From: Flavobacterium phragmitis
GTDB taxonomy: Bacteria > Bacteroidota > Bacteroidia > Flavobacteriales > Flavobacteriaceae
Assembly (NCBI RefSeq): GCF_900112575.1
Contig: NZ_FOMH01000009.1
Coordinates: 233,289-297,288, forward strand
Direction: 5' to 3'
DNA length: 64,000 bases
Shown: piece by piece, positions 1 through 9,419 of the stretch
Layout: every line of letters starts with the position of its first letter
Numbering within the stretch: position 1 is the stretch's first letter
The notes under the pieces: generated by a model
Seen by the model: only the letters and a program-made list of their open reading frames with translations
Told to the model about the DNA's origin: nothing
Database searches by the model: none
Made by a program: the position numbers and the translations under genes

Positions 1-1
1 A

Positions 2-1714
2 GTTTACGAAGAACTAGTTAGAATGCACAAAGAGGAAGGACTTAGTTTTGCTAATGTTGTTACCTTTAATTTGGACGAATATTATCCTATGGATAAAAAT
101 GATATTCAGAGTTATTACCATTTTATGCATGAGCATCTGTTTCATCATGTAAATATTCATCCTGAAAATATTAATATTCCTGACGGGCAGGTGAGTCCCG
201 AGGAATTACAACAGTATTGTATCGATTACGAAATGAAAATTATCTCTTATGGAGGGTTGGATTTTCAGCTTTTAGGAATCGGAAGAACGGGGCATATTGG
301 TTTTAATGAACCTGGTTCGCATGTAAATTCGGGAACTAGAAATATTACTTTGGATCATATTACCAGAGTTGACGCGGCTTCTTCTTTTTTAGGAATAGAT
401 AATGTTCCGAGAAAAGCCATTACGATGGGAATTGGTACTGTTAGAAATGCAAAAAGAATTGTTTTACTAGGATGGGGAATCAGTAAAGCAGGGATTATAA
501 AAAAGACAATCGAAGGGAAAGTTTCTTCGCAAGTGCCAGCGACGTATCTACAAGAGCATGACAACACAACATTTGTTCTAGATACCGAAGCTTCGTCTGA
601 ATTGACAAGAGTGAAAACCCCTTGGCTGGTTAAGTCTTGCGTTTGGACAGATGAATTAAAATTAAAAGCGGTGGCTTGGTTGAGTGAGCTGACTAAAAAA
701 CCGTTTTTAAAGTTGACGGATAAAGATTATAACGACAACGGAATGTCGAGTCTTTTGACAGAAGAAGGAACTGCATACGATTTGAACATTAAGATGTTTA
801 ATAAAATGCAGCAAACTATCACAGGTTGGCCAGGAGGAAAACCAAATGCTGATGATACATACAGACCAGAACGTTCTACGCCGGAAAAGAAAAGAGTAAT
901 CATTTTTAGTCCGCACCCAGATGATGATGTGATTTCGATGGGAGGAACTTTTGATCGTTTGATAGAGCAGGGGCATGAAGTTCATGTAGCGTATCAGACC
1001 TCTGGAAATATAGCGGTTTCTAATGAAGAAGCTCTGAAGTTTGCAGAAATTTCAAAAGCATTAAATCCTGATTCTAAAATATCTGACGGAATTATTGAAT
1101 TTCTTCAAAATAGAACAGGAAATGAGATTGATTCGTTAGAAGTTAGAAAATTAAAAGGATTAATTAGAAGAAGCGAATCTTTTGGAGCAACACGTTATTT
1201 AGGTTTGCCAGATTCTAATGTACACTTTTTAGATCTTCCGTTTTACGAAACAGGAACAGTCAAAAAGAATAATCTTTCGGATGCAGATGTTGACATTATG
1301 TGCGACATTATTGAAAGAATAAAACCGCATCAAATTTATGCTGCTGGAGATTTAGCAGATCCGCATGGAACTCATAAAGTGTGTTTGGACAGTTTGTTTG
1401 AAGCTTTAAAAAGACTTAAACAGAAAAGCTTTATGAAGGATTGTTGGGTTTGGCTTTACAGAGGCGCTTGGCATGAATGGGAATCGTACCAAATTGACAT
1501 GGCAGTACCAATGAGTCCTGATCAGGTTTTAAAGAAACGACATGCTATTTTTTATCACCAGTCTCAAAAAGATGGCGTTATGTTCCAAGGGGATGACAGT
1601 AGAGAGTTTTGGGTGCGAGTTGAAGACAGAAACAGATTGACTGCAGAAAAATATCACAACTTAGGATTAGCAGATTATTCGGCTATTGAGGCGTTTAAGC
1701 GTTATCATTTCTAA
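2..1714 (+). CDS. nagB: Glucosamine-6-phosphate deaminase fused to PIG-L/LmbE deacetylase-like domain (5' truncated)
   Basis: The reading frame is open from base 2, so the N-terminus lies upstream of the window. The first part has the NagB signatures VTFNLDEYYP and GIGRTGHIGFNEPGS (isomerase/deaminase fold), which convert glucosamine-6-phosphate to fructose-6-phosphate and ammonia. From about base 890 a second domain starts with the PIG-L zinc motif PHPDDD (about 911-928) and a second metal-site stretch DPHGTHKVC (about 1355). This long two-domain NagB is known in Bacteroidota; the second domain's substrate is not established, and deacetylation of an amino sugar is my inference. No signal peptide is visible in the part present, so it is probably cytosolic. 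Its place beside N-glycan enzymes fits GlcNAc use. A strong terminator follows at 1785. Confidence 0.9.
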   Translation, partial: VYEELVRMHKEEGLSFANVVTFNLDEYYPMDKNDIQSYYHFMHEHLFHHVNIHPENINIPDGQVSPEELQQYCIDYEMKIISYGGLDFQLLGIGRTGHIGFNEPGSHVNSGTRNITLDHITRVDAASSFLGIDNVPRKAITMGIGTVRNAKRIVLLGWGISKAGIIKKTIEGKVSSQVPATYLQEHDNTTFVLDTEASSELTRVKTPWLVKSCVWTDELKLKAVAWLSELTKKPFLKLTDKDYNDNGMSSLLTEEGTAYDLNIKMFNKMQQTITGWPGGKPNADDTYRPERSTPEKKRVIIFSPHPDDDVISMGGTFDRLIEQGHEVHVAYQTSGNIAVSNEEALKFAEISKALNPDSKISDGIIEFLQNRTGNEIDSLEVRKLKGLIRRSESFGATRYLGLPDSNVHFLDLPFYETGTVKKNNLSDADVDIMCDIIERIKPHQIYAAGDLADPHGTHKVCLDSLFEALKRLKQKSFMKDCWVWLYRGAWHEWESYQIDMAVPMSPDQVLKKRHAIFYHQSQKDGVMFQGDDSREFWVRVEDRNRLTAEKYHNLGLADYSAIEAFKRYHF

Positions 1715-1784
1715 GTGCTTTTTGCAGCAATAAAGATAATAGACTATTTCATGGTTTATTTTGGTTAGTTACCTATAATTGAGA

Positions 1785-1821
1785 GAAAATGCGGTCGTGG
1801 TTGGCCGCATTTTCGTTTTTT
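1785..1821 (+). terminator. Rho-independent terminator after nagB fusion
   Basis: Perfect 10-bp stem GAAAATGCGG / CCGCATTTTC (1785-1794 and 1805-1814) followed by a G and seven Ts. It lies 71 bases after the stop codon of the deaminase fusion. Confidence 0.85.
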
Positions 1822-1843
1822 TATATGGTTTAGAAGTAAAAAA

Positions 1844-1932
1844 GTTATGGGTTATGAGTTATAAGTTGAAGAAACTTTAATCTCAAACGTACAACGTACA
1901 ACGTATAACCTATAACGTATAACGTATAACCT
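1844..1932. repeat. Two facing heptanucleotide tandem arrays
   Basis: Bases 1844-1871 are four 7-base units starting GTT (GTTATGG, GTTATGA, GTTATAA, GTTGAAG). Bases 1886-1927 are six 7-base units starting AAC (AACGTAC twice, AACGTAT, AACCTAT, AACGTAT twice). The second array is roughly the complement of the first, so the block can fold. It fills the gap between the convergent nagB fusion and the LytTR regulator. Other arrays with the same period lie at 30196, 39168, 42071 and 54364. Confidence 0.8.
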
Positions 1933-1937
1933 TTAAC

Positions 1938-2654
1938 TTAAATCGAAGAGTTCAGGATTTTTTGTTTCACTTCGTCTATGTAAGATCTTCCTATAACATA
2001 TCTTAACCCTTCAATTTCGATGCTGTTTCCCTCTACAGCGTCAATTTTATCAATGGCAATGGTGTAGGATCTGTGTATTCTAATGAAATCTCTTTCAGGC
2101 AGTAAACTTGTAAAATCAGATAAAGTGCTGTGAATGATGAATTTTCCAGAAGTAGTGCTTATTTTTAAATAATCTTTTAAACTTTCGATAACCAGAATTT
2201 CGTTTAAGAAAATCTTCTTCATTTTTTTCTTGTCGATTTTAACGAAGATAAAAGGGTTTTCTTTACTGTTTTCCTGTGGTAATTTACTTGTTGTATTATT
2301 AAGGCGTTTATTGATTTTGTTTACAGCTTTCATTAAACGCGGAAACTCAATTGGTTTCACTAAGTAATCCAAAACATCCAATTCGTAAGTCTCAATTGCA
2401 AACTGATCGTAAGCGCTTGTAATAATAAGCAACGGCGGATTTTCTAAACTTTTAATAAAATTAATACCGTCTAAAACAGGCATGTTGATGTCTAGAAAAA
2501 TTACATCAATAGTATTGTTTTTTAAGAAATTTAATCCCTCAATAGAATTACTAAAGGTGTTTACTAATTCCAGCTCCTCAATCTGTTCAATATAATTTTT
2601 AATAACGTTTATTGCCAATGGCTCATCATCGATAATTAAACACTTTATTTTCAT
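1938..2654 (-). CDS. LytTR-family response regulator
   Basis: A 238-residue two-domain regulator. Residues 1-120 form a receiver domain with the acidic pair DDE near the start, the phospho-acceptor aspartate in VIFLDINMP and the lysine in LVKPIEF. Residues about 135-235 form a LytTR DNA-binding domain (FIRIHRSYTIAID, YVIGRSY). It lies 70 bases downstream of the histidine kinase on the same strand, so the two are almost certainly one two-component system. Targets cannot be read from sequence. The pair is divergent from the GH92 gene and might regulate it, but many such pairs in Bacteroidota have other roles. Confidence 0.92.
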   Translation of the reverse strand: MKIKCLIIDDEPLAINVIKNYIEQIEELELVNTFSNSIEGLNFLKNNTIDVIFLDINMPVLDGINFIKSLENPPLLIITSAYDQFAIETYELDVLDYLVKPIEFPRLMKAVNKINKRLNNTTSKLPQENSKENPFIFVKIDKKKMKKIFLNEILVIESLKDYLKISTTSGKFIIHSTLSDFTSLLPERDFIRIHRSYTIAIDKIDAVEGNSIEIEGLRYVIGRSYIDEVKQKILNSSI

Positions 2655-2724
2655 TTGTAAATAGTATTTTAGGCCGATATTTGGTTTTTTGTAGGTATAG
2701 TTTTAGAAACTGCTAAAAGCGAGG

Positions 2725-3783
2725 CTATGTGACCTTTATAGCTAGCTTAACGACAAAAATATTCTTTTTATTTTTAAATGAAAGCTTATAGTCACTTTTA
2801 TTATATGCCAGCTCTAGTCTTTTTTTTACGTTTTCGATACCTATGCCACTTGACTTGTTAAAATTATCTTTATGTACGGTAAATTCGGGCATTGGGTTTG
2901 AAATTACGAAATATAAAAAATCGCCTTTGACTTTAAAGCTGATGTCAATTACTACATTTCCTGTGTTTTTGTTGACACCGTGCTTAAATGCATTTTCTAC
3001 AAAAGTCAATAATAATACAGGAGAAATTTCTTTATCATGAATATCTCCAGAAATATACATGTTTACTTCCAAACGTTCTCCATTTCGAATTCTCTCCAAA
3101 TCAAGATAATTCTGGATACACATGATTTCGTTTTCTAAAGTCTGTTTTTTTTCTTTTGTTTCATAAAGCATGTAACGCATTAATTCAGAAAGCTTCAGAA
3201 CTATTTTAGGAGTCTTATTCGATTTTTCTACAGAAAGTGAATAGATATTATTCAAAGTGTTAAAGAAAAAGTGCGGTGAAATCTGTGATTTTAAAAACAG
3301 TAGTTCTGTTTCCAATTGCGATTTCTCCAAATCGGTTACACGTCTTTGTTCTTGTAATAAATCGAGAGTTATTTTGATGGCGGTTACAAAAGTCATAACG
3401 TACAATTCACCCATCATCATATCTATTGTATAATTTAAAGTAAGTTTGTTGATGGTCTCTGGTCCTTCGGGCCAAACATCATGTGTAATTAATAAATAGG
3501 TAAGATTAAATTTCAGCACAACCATTACAAAAATGGCTGACAAAACGGTTACGATATACAGGAAGTATTTTTTGCGGTAAACCAAATAAGGCATTAAAAT
3601 TAAAATGTTAAGATAACATAATGCCATGTGAATTGGAAAACCTAATAATGTTGTTTTTAAGGAATACACATAATCGTTAAAATAACTTCCCCAGCGAAGT
3701 GTATTGAGCATAAAATAGGATAACCAAAAGTAGGCATGATAGCGTACAGGCAGTTTATAAGATTTGCTTGAGTTGAAAATCAT
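2725..3783 (-). CDS. LytS-like sensor histidine kinase (His_kinase family)
   Basis: A 352-residue membrane kinase. The first 160 residues hold four or five hydrophobic segments. A short coiled stretch (about 165-185) leads to the phospho-acceptor motif LKSQISPHFFFNTLNNIYSL, typical of the His_kinase (PF06580) type that pairs with LytTR regulators. The ATP-binding part includes LLLTFVENAFKHG (N box) and GIGIENVKKRL (G box). There is no extracellular sensory domain of any size, so the signal is probably sensed in the membrane. It is transcribed first, ahead of the response regulator. Confidence 0.92.
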   Translation of the reverse strand: MIFNSSKSYKLPVRYHAYFWLSYFMLNTLRWGSYFNDYVYSLKTTLLGFPIHMALCYLNILILMPYLVYRKKYFLYIVTVLSAIFVMVVLKFNLTYLLITHDVWPEGPETINKLTLNYTIDMMMGELYVMTFVTAIKITLDLLQEQRRVTDLEKSQLETELLFLKSQISPHFFFNTLNNIYSLSVEKSNKTPKIVLKLSELMRYMLYETKEKKQTLENEIMCIQNYLDLERIRNGERLEVNMYISGDIHDKEISPVLLLTFVENAFKHGVNKNTGNVVIDISFKVKGDFLYFVISNPMPEFTVHKDNFNKSSGIGIENVKKRLELAYNKSDYKLSFKNKKNIFVVKLAIKVT

Positions 3784-3913
3784 ATTGGTAGTATAAAATG
3801 TCGTTTATTACTTTTTTTTGATGTTTAGAGCTGTTTAAATGTCGTCCGTCTAAATTTATTTTGGTAAAAGTTGAATTTATCTAAATTTAAAGTTAAATTA
3901 ATATTGTTTTGAT

Positions 3914-6154
3914 ATGAGGAAAATTACTCTGCTCTCTTTAACGGTAATTTTTATTGCAAGTTGCAAAATAAAAGTAGATAATAACAAAGATCACAAAAAA
4001 TTTGCAACAAATTATGTAGATCCTTTTATAGGTACTGGAGGCCACGGACATACGTATCCAGGCGCAACAGTTCCGTTTGGGATGTTACAAGTGAGTCCGG
4101 ATAATGGAATTTCTAGCTGGGACTGGTGCTCAGGCTATCATTATTCTGATTCGATAGTTTCTGGATTTAGTCACTTACACTTAAGCGGAACAGGAATCGG
4201 TGATTTGGCAGATATTTTATTTATGCCGACAAACAAAAAATTAGACTTAACCGCCAAAGCCGCATCACGCGATTTCCTTCCGTATAAATCAAAATATAGT
4301 CATGTTAACGAAAAAGCAGTACCGGGTTATTACCAAGTTTTTCTTGAAGATCCTAAAATCAATGTAGAATTAACTTCTACGCAAAGAACCGCATACCATA
4401 AATATACCTATAATACTAACGACACGCAGTCGGTTGTAGTAGATCTTGGTTTTGCTATTAATTGGGATAAGGCGTTAAAAACGGCTATCAAAATTGAAGA
4501 TGCCAATACTATAAGCGGTTATCGCTACAGTACAGGCTGGGCAAAAAATCAGAAAGTTTATTTTGTTGCCAAATTTTCTAAACCAATAACAGAATCTATT
4601 ATCACAGCTGATAAAAAAGTGGTTTCTGGTTCAAACGCTGAAGGGGAAAACACCGCTTTACAATTGTTTTTTGATTCTAAAAACTCAAAGGAATTAGGCG
4701 TAAAAGTGGCACTTTCTTCTGTAAGTGTTGAAAATGCAAAAGGTAATTTAGATGCTGAAAGTCAGAATTTTGAAAAAGCGAAATCTGATGCGACTTTGGA
4801 TTGGAACAAAGCTTTAAGCAAAATTACAGTTGAAACTCCGATTGATTCTTTAAAAACCATTTTCTATACCGCTTTATATCATGCACAAGTGGCGCCTGTA
4901 ATGTACAGCGATAAAAACGGCCAGTTTAGAAGAGAGGATGATAAAATTATTACGGCTAAAGATTATACCGCATATTCTACTTTGTCACTTTGGGATGCTT
5001 TTAGAGCAGAGAACCCATTACTGACCATATTAGAACCAACAAAAGTTTCCGATTTAGTGAACTCAATGTTGGCGTATTATGAAACTAAAAAAATACTTCC
5101 AGTTTGGACATTATATGCTAATGAAACCAATACTATGACGGGTTATCATTCAATTCCCGTTATTGTTGATGCTTACATGAAAGGTATTAAAGGTTTTGAT
5201 GCTGAAAAAGCTTTCGAAGCAATGAAAGCAACGATGATGCAGGACGAACGCGGATTAAATTTCTACAAAAAATACGGTTATATTCCGTACAACTTATTAG
5301 ATGAATCGGTTACGATTACGTTAGAATATGCTTACGACGATTGGTGCGTAGCTCAAATGGCAAAAGCATTAGGAAAACAAGCAGATTACGAGTTTTTCTC
5401 AAAACGTTCCAAAGCATACGAATATTTATTTGATGCGAAATCAGGTTTCATGAGAGGAAAATCGGAAGATGGAAAATCATGGAACGAACCTTTCGACCCT
5501 AAACACTCTAATCACAGAGAACATACCGATTATACAGAAGGTAATGCGTGGCAGCACAGCTGGTTTGTACCTCATAGTGTGGATGATTTTATCAAACTTC
5601 ACGGAGGAAACGACATTTTCACAAAACGTTTAGAGCAATTGTTTACAGAAAGTTCAGAGATTACAGGAAACAACGTTTCAGCAGATATTTCTGGTTTGAT
5701 CGGACAATATGCGCACGGAAACGAGCCAAGCCATCATATTGCTTATATGTTCAACCATGCAAAACAGCCTTGGAGAACACAATATTGGGTGCGTCATATT
5801 TTAGACACGCAATATAATACAACAGCTAATGGTCTAAGCGGAAACGAAGACTGCGGCCAAATGTCGGCTTGGTATGTATTTAGTTCAATGGGATTATATC
5901 CAATGAATCCGGCTTCTGGAGAATATGAAATTGGAAGTCCGATTTTCGAAAAATCAACTTTAAATCTTCCAAACGGAAAAACTTTTGTAATCGAAGCAGA
6001 AAATGTTTCAGACAAAAATTTCTATATCCAATCGGCTACTTTAAACGGAAAAGCATTTACTAAAACAGCCATTTCTCACCAAGAAATATTAAAAGGCGGC
6101 GTACTTCATTTTGTAATGGGAGCACAGCCAAACCAAAACTGGGGACTAAACTAA
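3914..6154 (+). CDS. GH92 alpha-mannosidase, lipoprotein
   Basis: A 746-residue exo-alpha-mannosidase of family GH92, calcium-dependent and inverting. A lipoprotein signal peptide ends in IASC (Cys17), so it is anchored to a membrane outside the cytosol. The GH92 N-terminal signature VDPFIGTGGHGHTYPG follows at about residue 34. The catalytic domain has NEPSHH (bases 5720-5737), whose Glu is the general acid in this family, and GNEDCGQMSAWY with the base aspartate. The His-His after NEPS is typical of characterised alpha-1,2-mannosidases, so alpha-1,2 specificity is likely but inferred. The symporter gene begins 22 bases after its stop. A second, divergent GH92 is at 18796. Confidence 0.95.
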   Translation: MRKITLLSLTVIFIASCKIKVDNNKDHKKFATNYVDPFIGTGGHGHTYPGATVPFGMLQVSPDNGISSWDWCSGYHYSDSIVSGFSHLHLSGTGIGDLADILFMPTNKKLDLTAKAASRDFLPYKSKYSHVNEKAVPGYYQVFLEDPKINVELTSTQRTAYHKYTYNTNDTQSVVVDLGFAINWDKALKTAIKIEDANTISGYRYSTGWAKNQKVYFVAKFSKPITESIITADKKVVSGSNAEGENTALQLFFDSKNSKELGVKVALSSVSVENAKGNLDAESQNFEKAKSDATLDWNKALSKITVETPIDSLKTIFYTALYHAQVAPVMYSDKNGQFRREDDKIITAKDYTAYSTLSLWDAFRAENPLLTILEPTKVSDLVNSMLAYYETKKILPVWTLYANETNTMTGYHSIPVIVDAYMKGIKGFDAEKAFEAMKATMMQDERGLNFYKKYGYIPYNLLDESVTITLEYAYDDWCVAQMAKALGKQADYEFFSKRSKAYEYLFDAKSGFMRGKSEDGKSWNEPFDPKHSNHREHTDYTEGNAWQHSWFVPHSVDDFIKLHGGNDIFTKRLEQLFTESSEITGNNVSADISGLIGQYAHGNEPSHHIAYMFNHAKQPWRTQYWVRHILDTQYNTTANGLSGNEDCGQMSAWYVFSSMGLYPMNPASGEYEIGSPIFEKSTLNLPNGKTFVIEAENVSDKNFYIQSATLNGKAFTKTAISHQEILKGGVLHFVMGAQPNQNWGLN

Positions 6155-6176
6155 CTAATTCAAAATAAATAATTTA

Positions 6177-8054
6177 ATGAACATTATAGACGTATCAATC
6201 ATTTTAATCTATATCGTAATGTCGGTCGGTATAGGAATCTGGATTTCAAGAAAAGCATCAAAAGGTTTAGATGACTATTTTTTGGGAGGAAAATCAATCA
6301 AATGGTATTTTTTAGGATTGAGTAACGGCTCTGGAATGTTTGATGTTTCAGGAACTTCCTGGATGATTGGCGTTTTATTTCTATATGGTGTAAAAAGTTT
6401 CATGTTTATGTGGCTTTGGCCAATCTGGAATCAGATTTTCGTCATGATGTTCCTCGCAGTCTGGATTAGAAGGTCAAAAGTAATGACAGGTTCTGAGTGG
6501 ATTTTAACTCGTTTTGGAAGCGATCAGGCTGGAAAAGCATCACATATTATTGTAGCGATTTTTGCAATCATTTCTACAATTGGTTTTATTGCTTATTTCT
6601 TCGTCGGAATCGGAAAATTTGTAACGATTATTCTTCCTTGGGATTTAACAGTTCATTTAAATGGTTCTGTTTTCTTAACCTCCGAACAGGCTTATGCATT
6701 GTTAATCATTTTCTTAACTACAATTTATACCGTTAAAGGTGGAATGTTTTCTGTTGTGGCAACAGAAGTAGTACAATATATTATTATGATTGTTGCTGGA
6801 GTTTTAATCGCAGGTTATGCATTCATTAATTATACAGATGTTCAGATTAATTCGATTATTACGCCAGAATGGAAAAATGTTTTCTTCGGATGGGAATTTG
6901 AAACACAATGGAGCGATAAATTTGAAACATTCAACAGATTAATTGATACAGAAGGTTACAAAATGTTCGGTGCTTTCATCGGAATGACCTTATTCAAAGG
7001 ATTCTTTGCGAGCGTTGCAGGACCAACTCCTAGTTACGATTTACAACGTGTTCTTTCTACAAAATCGGTAAAAGAAGCGGCTTATATGAGTGGTTTTACC
7101 AACTTGATTTTATTCATTCCTAGATATTTACTAATCACAGGAATTGTGGTTATCGCTTTAGTAAATTTAGCACCAGAATTAAATGCAAACGTAAATCTAA
7201 CAGGAGCAGATTTAGAATTATTGATGCCAAAAGTAGTTAATCTTTATATCCCGGTTGGAATTAAAGGAATCCTTTTAGCAGGTTTATTAGCAGCATTTAT
7301 GTCTGGATTCTCGGCTTTCGTAAATGCAGGACCAGCTTATATTGTAAATGATATTTATAAAAAATATTTTAAACCAGTTGCTTCAAACAAACACTATATC
7401 AAAGTAAGTCAGATTTCTTCTTTCTTAGTGGTTGGTTTAGGCGTTTTCATGGGATTCTTCGCAGATTCTATCAACTCATTAACACTTTGGATTACAAGTG
7501 CTTTATACGGAGGATATGTTGCAGCAAACTTCTTAAAATGGATTTGGTGGCGTTTCAACGGATGGGGATATTTCTGGGGAATGGTTGGCGGATTAGTAGC
7601 GGCTTCTCTTCAGTTTGTTTTAGATCAAAATAAAGGAAACTTAACATCAGGAACATTTTTACACCAGCTTTCAGAAGTGCCTTCAATTTACTTATTCCCA
7701 TTAATTTTTGGATTCTCCATTTTAGGTTGTCTTTTAGGAACTTATTTAAGCAAACCAACCGACATGGAAGTTCTAAAATCGTTCTATAGTAATGTAAGAC
7801 CTTGGGGATTTTGGAATCCTGTTTACAAAAAATTGAAAGCGGAAGATCAGTCTTTCCAAAAAAATAATGATTTCTATTTAGATATGATGAACTGTATTAT
7901 TGGTATTATTTGGCAGTCAAGCATGATTTTGCTTCCGATTTACTTTATCATCAGGGATTATCCAAAAGCAGGAGTAGCTTTAGCAGTGTTCTTGGTGACC
8001 ACTACAGTATTGAAGTTTACTTGGTTAGACCGAGTTCGTAAGATAGAAGAATAA
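6177..8054 (+). CDS. Sodium:solute symporter (SSS family)
   Basis: A 625-residue inner-membrane protein with about 14 hydrophobic segments. The N-terminus (SRKASKGLDDYFLGGKSIKW) is the standard SSS opening, and a central FKGFFASVAGPTPSYDLQRV region follows. It is longer than the usual ~500 residues, with additional C-terminal segments. It sits 22 bases behind the GH92 mannosidase and is probably cotranscribed. Import of mannose or a Man-GlcNAc disaccharide would fit, because the nearby GH130 phosphorylase has no signal peptide, but the substrate is inferred only from position. Confidence 0.9.
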   Translation: MNIIDVSIILIYIVMSVGIGIWISRKASKGLDDYFLGGKSIKWYFLGLSNGSGMFDVSGTSWMIGVLFLYGVKSFMFMWLWPIWNQIFVMMFLAVWIRRSKVMTGSEWILTRFGSDQAGKASHIIVAIFAIISTIGFIAYFFVGIGKFVTIILPWDLTVHLNGSVFLTSEQAYALLIIFLTTIYTVKGGMFSVVATEVVQYIIMIVAGVLIAGYAFINYTDVQINSIITPEWKNVFFGWEFETQWSDKFETFNRLIDTEGYKMFGAFIGMTLFKGFFASVAGPTPSYDLQRVLSTKSVKEAAYMSGFTNLILFIPRYLLITGIVVIALVNLAPELNANVNLTGADLELLMPKVVNLYIPVGIKGILLAGLLAAFMSGFSAFVNAGPAYIVNDIYKKYFKPVASNKHYIKVSQISSFLVVGLGVFMGFFADSINSLTLWITSALYGGYVAANFLKWIWWRFNGWGYFWGMVGGLVAASLQFVLDQNKGNLTSGTFLHQLSEVPSIYLFPLIFGFSILGCLLGTYLSKPTDMEVLKSFYSNVRPWGFWNPVYKKLKAEDQSFQKNNDFYLDMMNCIIGIIWQSSMILLPIYFIIRDYPKAGVALAVFLVTTTVLKFTWLDRVRKIEE

Positions 8055-8449
8055 AGAAAATAGAATTAAGATTATAGAATCAGGATTTTAGAGGAAATTA
8101 TTCTGATTCTATAAAATTTAAACACATAGAAACATAGATTTTTTTGACTTTGAAAAAGGTAAGAGAAAGAAACTAGTTTCTAAAATATAGCTTTACGGCA
8201 ACGTTTGTCATCCTGACGAAGGAAGGATCACACACGAAACTCTATAAAGATTGGCGACATAGATTGCGGAGCTTCTAATGTAATCCTTCCTTCATCAGGA
8301 TGACTAAAAAGGGCATAAATAGGATAACGTACAGCTATGTTATTTATTCAAAATGAAATGCCTTTTTTAAGCGCTCCTAAATAACTATGTCTCTATGTGT
8401 TTAAAAAAGAATAAAAAACAAAAAACTAATAAATAAAAAAAAACAAAAA
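8055..8449. other. 395-base intergenic region with nested inverted repeats
   Basis: No gene is seen. A 10-bp perfect hairpin (8074-8083 / 8103-8112, ATAGAATCAG) lies just after the symporter and could act as a weak terminator. The nested repeat 8120-8402 fills most of the rest. The last 45 bases before the GH130 start are nearly pure A with a few T and C. Confidence 0.8.
8120..8402. repeat. Nested inverted repeat: outer CACATAGAAACATAG arms, inner hairpin element
   Basis: Outer arms: 8120-8137 (AAACACATAGAAACATAG) and its complement at 8385-8402, one mismatch. Inner arms: 8207-8228 and 8283-8304, 22 bases with one mismatch. The inner loop contains AAAGATTGGCGACAT, also present in the elements at 12738 and, inverted, at 54172. 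The outer arm motif recurs at 15233 and 33842. It looks like one mobile or self-copying hairpin inserted inside another. Confidence 0.85.
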
Positions 8450-9415
8450 ATGAGTACTATTCCTTGGCAAGACAGACCCGAAAACAGTAAAGATGTAATG
8501 TGGAGATATTCGGAGAATCCTATTATCGACAGATATTCGATTCCTTCATCAAACAGTATATTCAATAGTGCAGTTGTACCTTTTGGAGATGGTTATGCTG
8601 GGGTTTTCAGATGTGATAATAAAGCAGTTCAGATGAATATTTTTGCTGGTTTCAGTAAAGATGGTATCAATTGGGACATCAACCACGAACCAATTGTGAT
8701 GCAGTCTGGAAATACAGAAATGATCGAATCTGCTTACAAATACGATCCACGTGTAGTTTGGATCGAAGACCGTTACTGGATTACTTGGTGTAACGGTTAC
8801 AATGGACCAACAATTGGTATTGGTTATACTTTCGATTTTAAAGAATTTTTCCAATGTGAAAATGCCTTTTTACCATTCAACAGAAACGGAGTTTTATTCC
8901 CACAGAAAATCAACGGTAAATATGCGATGTTAAGCCGTCCAAGTGATAACGGACATACGCCTTTTGGAGATATCTGGATCAGCTACAGCCCGGATATGAA
9001 ATATTGGGGAGAACACAGATTGGTGATGAAACCAAGTCCATTTGAGCAAAGTGCTTGGCAATGTACAAAAGTAGGTGCGGGACCAATTCCAATCTTGACA
9101 GACGAAGGATGGTTAATGATTTACCACGGAGTTATCAATACTTGCAACGGTTTCCGTTATGCAATGGGTTCAGCACTTTTAGATGTTGATTCTCCAGATC
9201 AAGTAAAATATAGAACACAACCATATTTATTAGGACCAGCAGAAACGTATGAAATGGTTGGAGATGTACCAAACGTAGTTTTCCCATGTGCTGCTTTACA
9301 CAGTATTGAAGAAGATAAATTAGCAGTTTATTATGGTGCAGCAGATACTCATGTGGCGATTGCTTTCGGAAAACTGAGTGAAGTAATTCAATTTACAAAA
9401 GAAAACAGTTTATAA
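8450..9415 (+). CDS. GH130 beta-mannoside phosphorylase (likely Man-beta-1,4-GlcNAc phosphorylase)
   Basis: A 321-residue five-bladed propeller enzyme of family GH130. Characteristic stretches are ENPIIDRYSIP, FNSAVVPFGDGYAGVFR (with the catalytic acid region), YDPRVVWIEDRYWITW and, late, VVFPCAALHS. Length and motifs resemble the GH130 subgroup including Bacteroides Man-GlcNAc phosphorylases that act on the N-glycan core; the exact substrate is inferred from this resemblance and from neighbours. It starts without a signal peptide, so it works in the cytosol, yielding mannose-1-phosphate and GlcNAc while saving ATP. The next gene begins 4 bases after its stop. Confidence 0.9.
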   Translation: MSTIPWQDRPENSKDVMWRYSENPIIDRYSIPSSNSIFNSAVVPFGDGYAGVFRCDNKAVQMNIFAGFSKDGINWDINHEPIVMQSGNTEMIESAYKYDPRVVWIEDRYWITWCNGYNGPTIGIGYTFDFKEFFQCENAFLPFNRNGVLFPQKINGKYAMLSRPSDNGHTPFGDIWISYSPDMKYWGEHRLVMKPSPFEQSAWQCTKVGAGPIPILTDEGWLMIYHGVINTCNGFRYAMGSALLDVDSPDQVKYRTQPYLLGPAETYEMVGDVPNVVFPCAALHSIEEDKLAVYYGAADTHVAIAFGKLSEVIQFTKENSL

Positions 9416-9419
9416 TATA

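Noticed and set aside
1844..1932. CRISPR array
   Set aside because: Units are 7 bases in tandem with no spacers; no cas genes.
1938..3783. Claiming the LytTR pair as the regulator of the N-glycan locus
   Set aside because: Only adjacency supports it; no repeated LytTR-type boxes were found before the GH92 gene.
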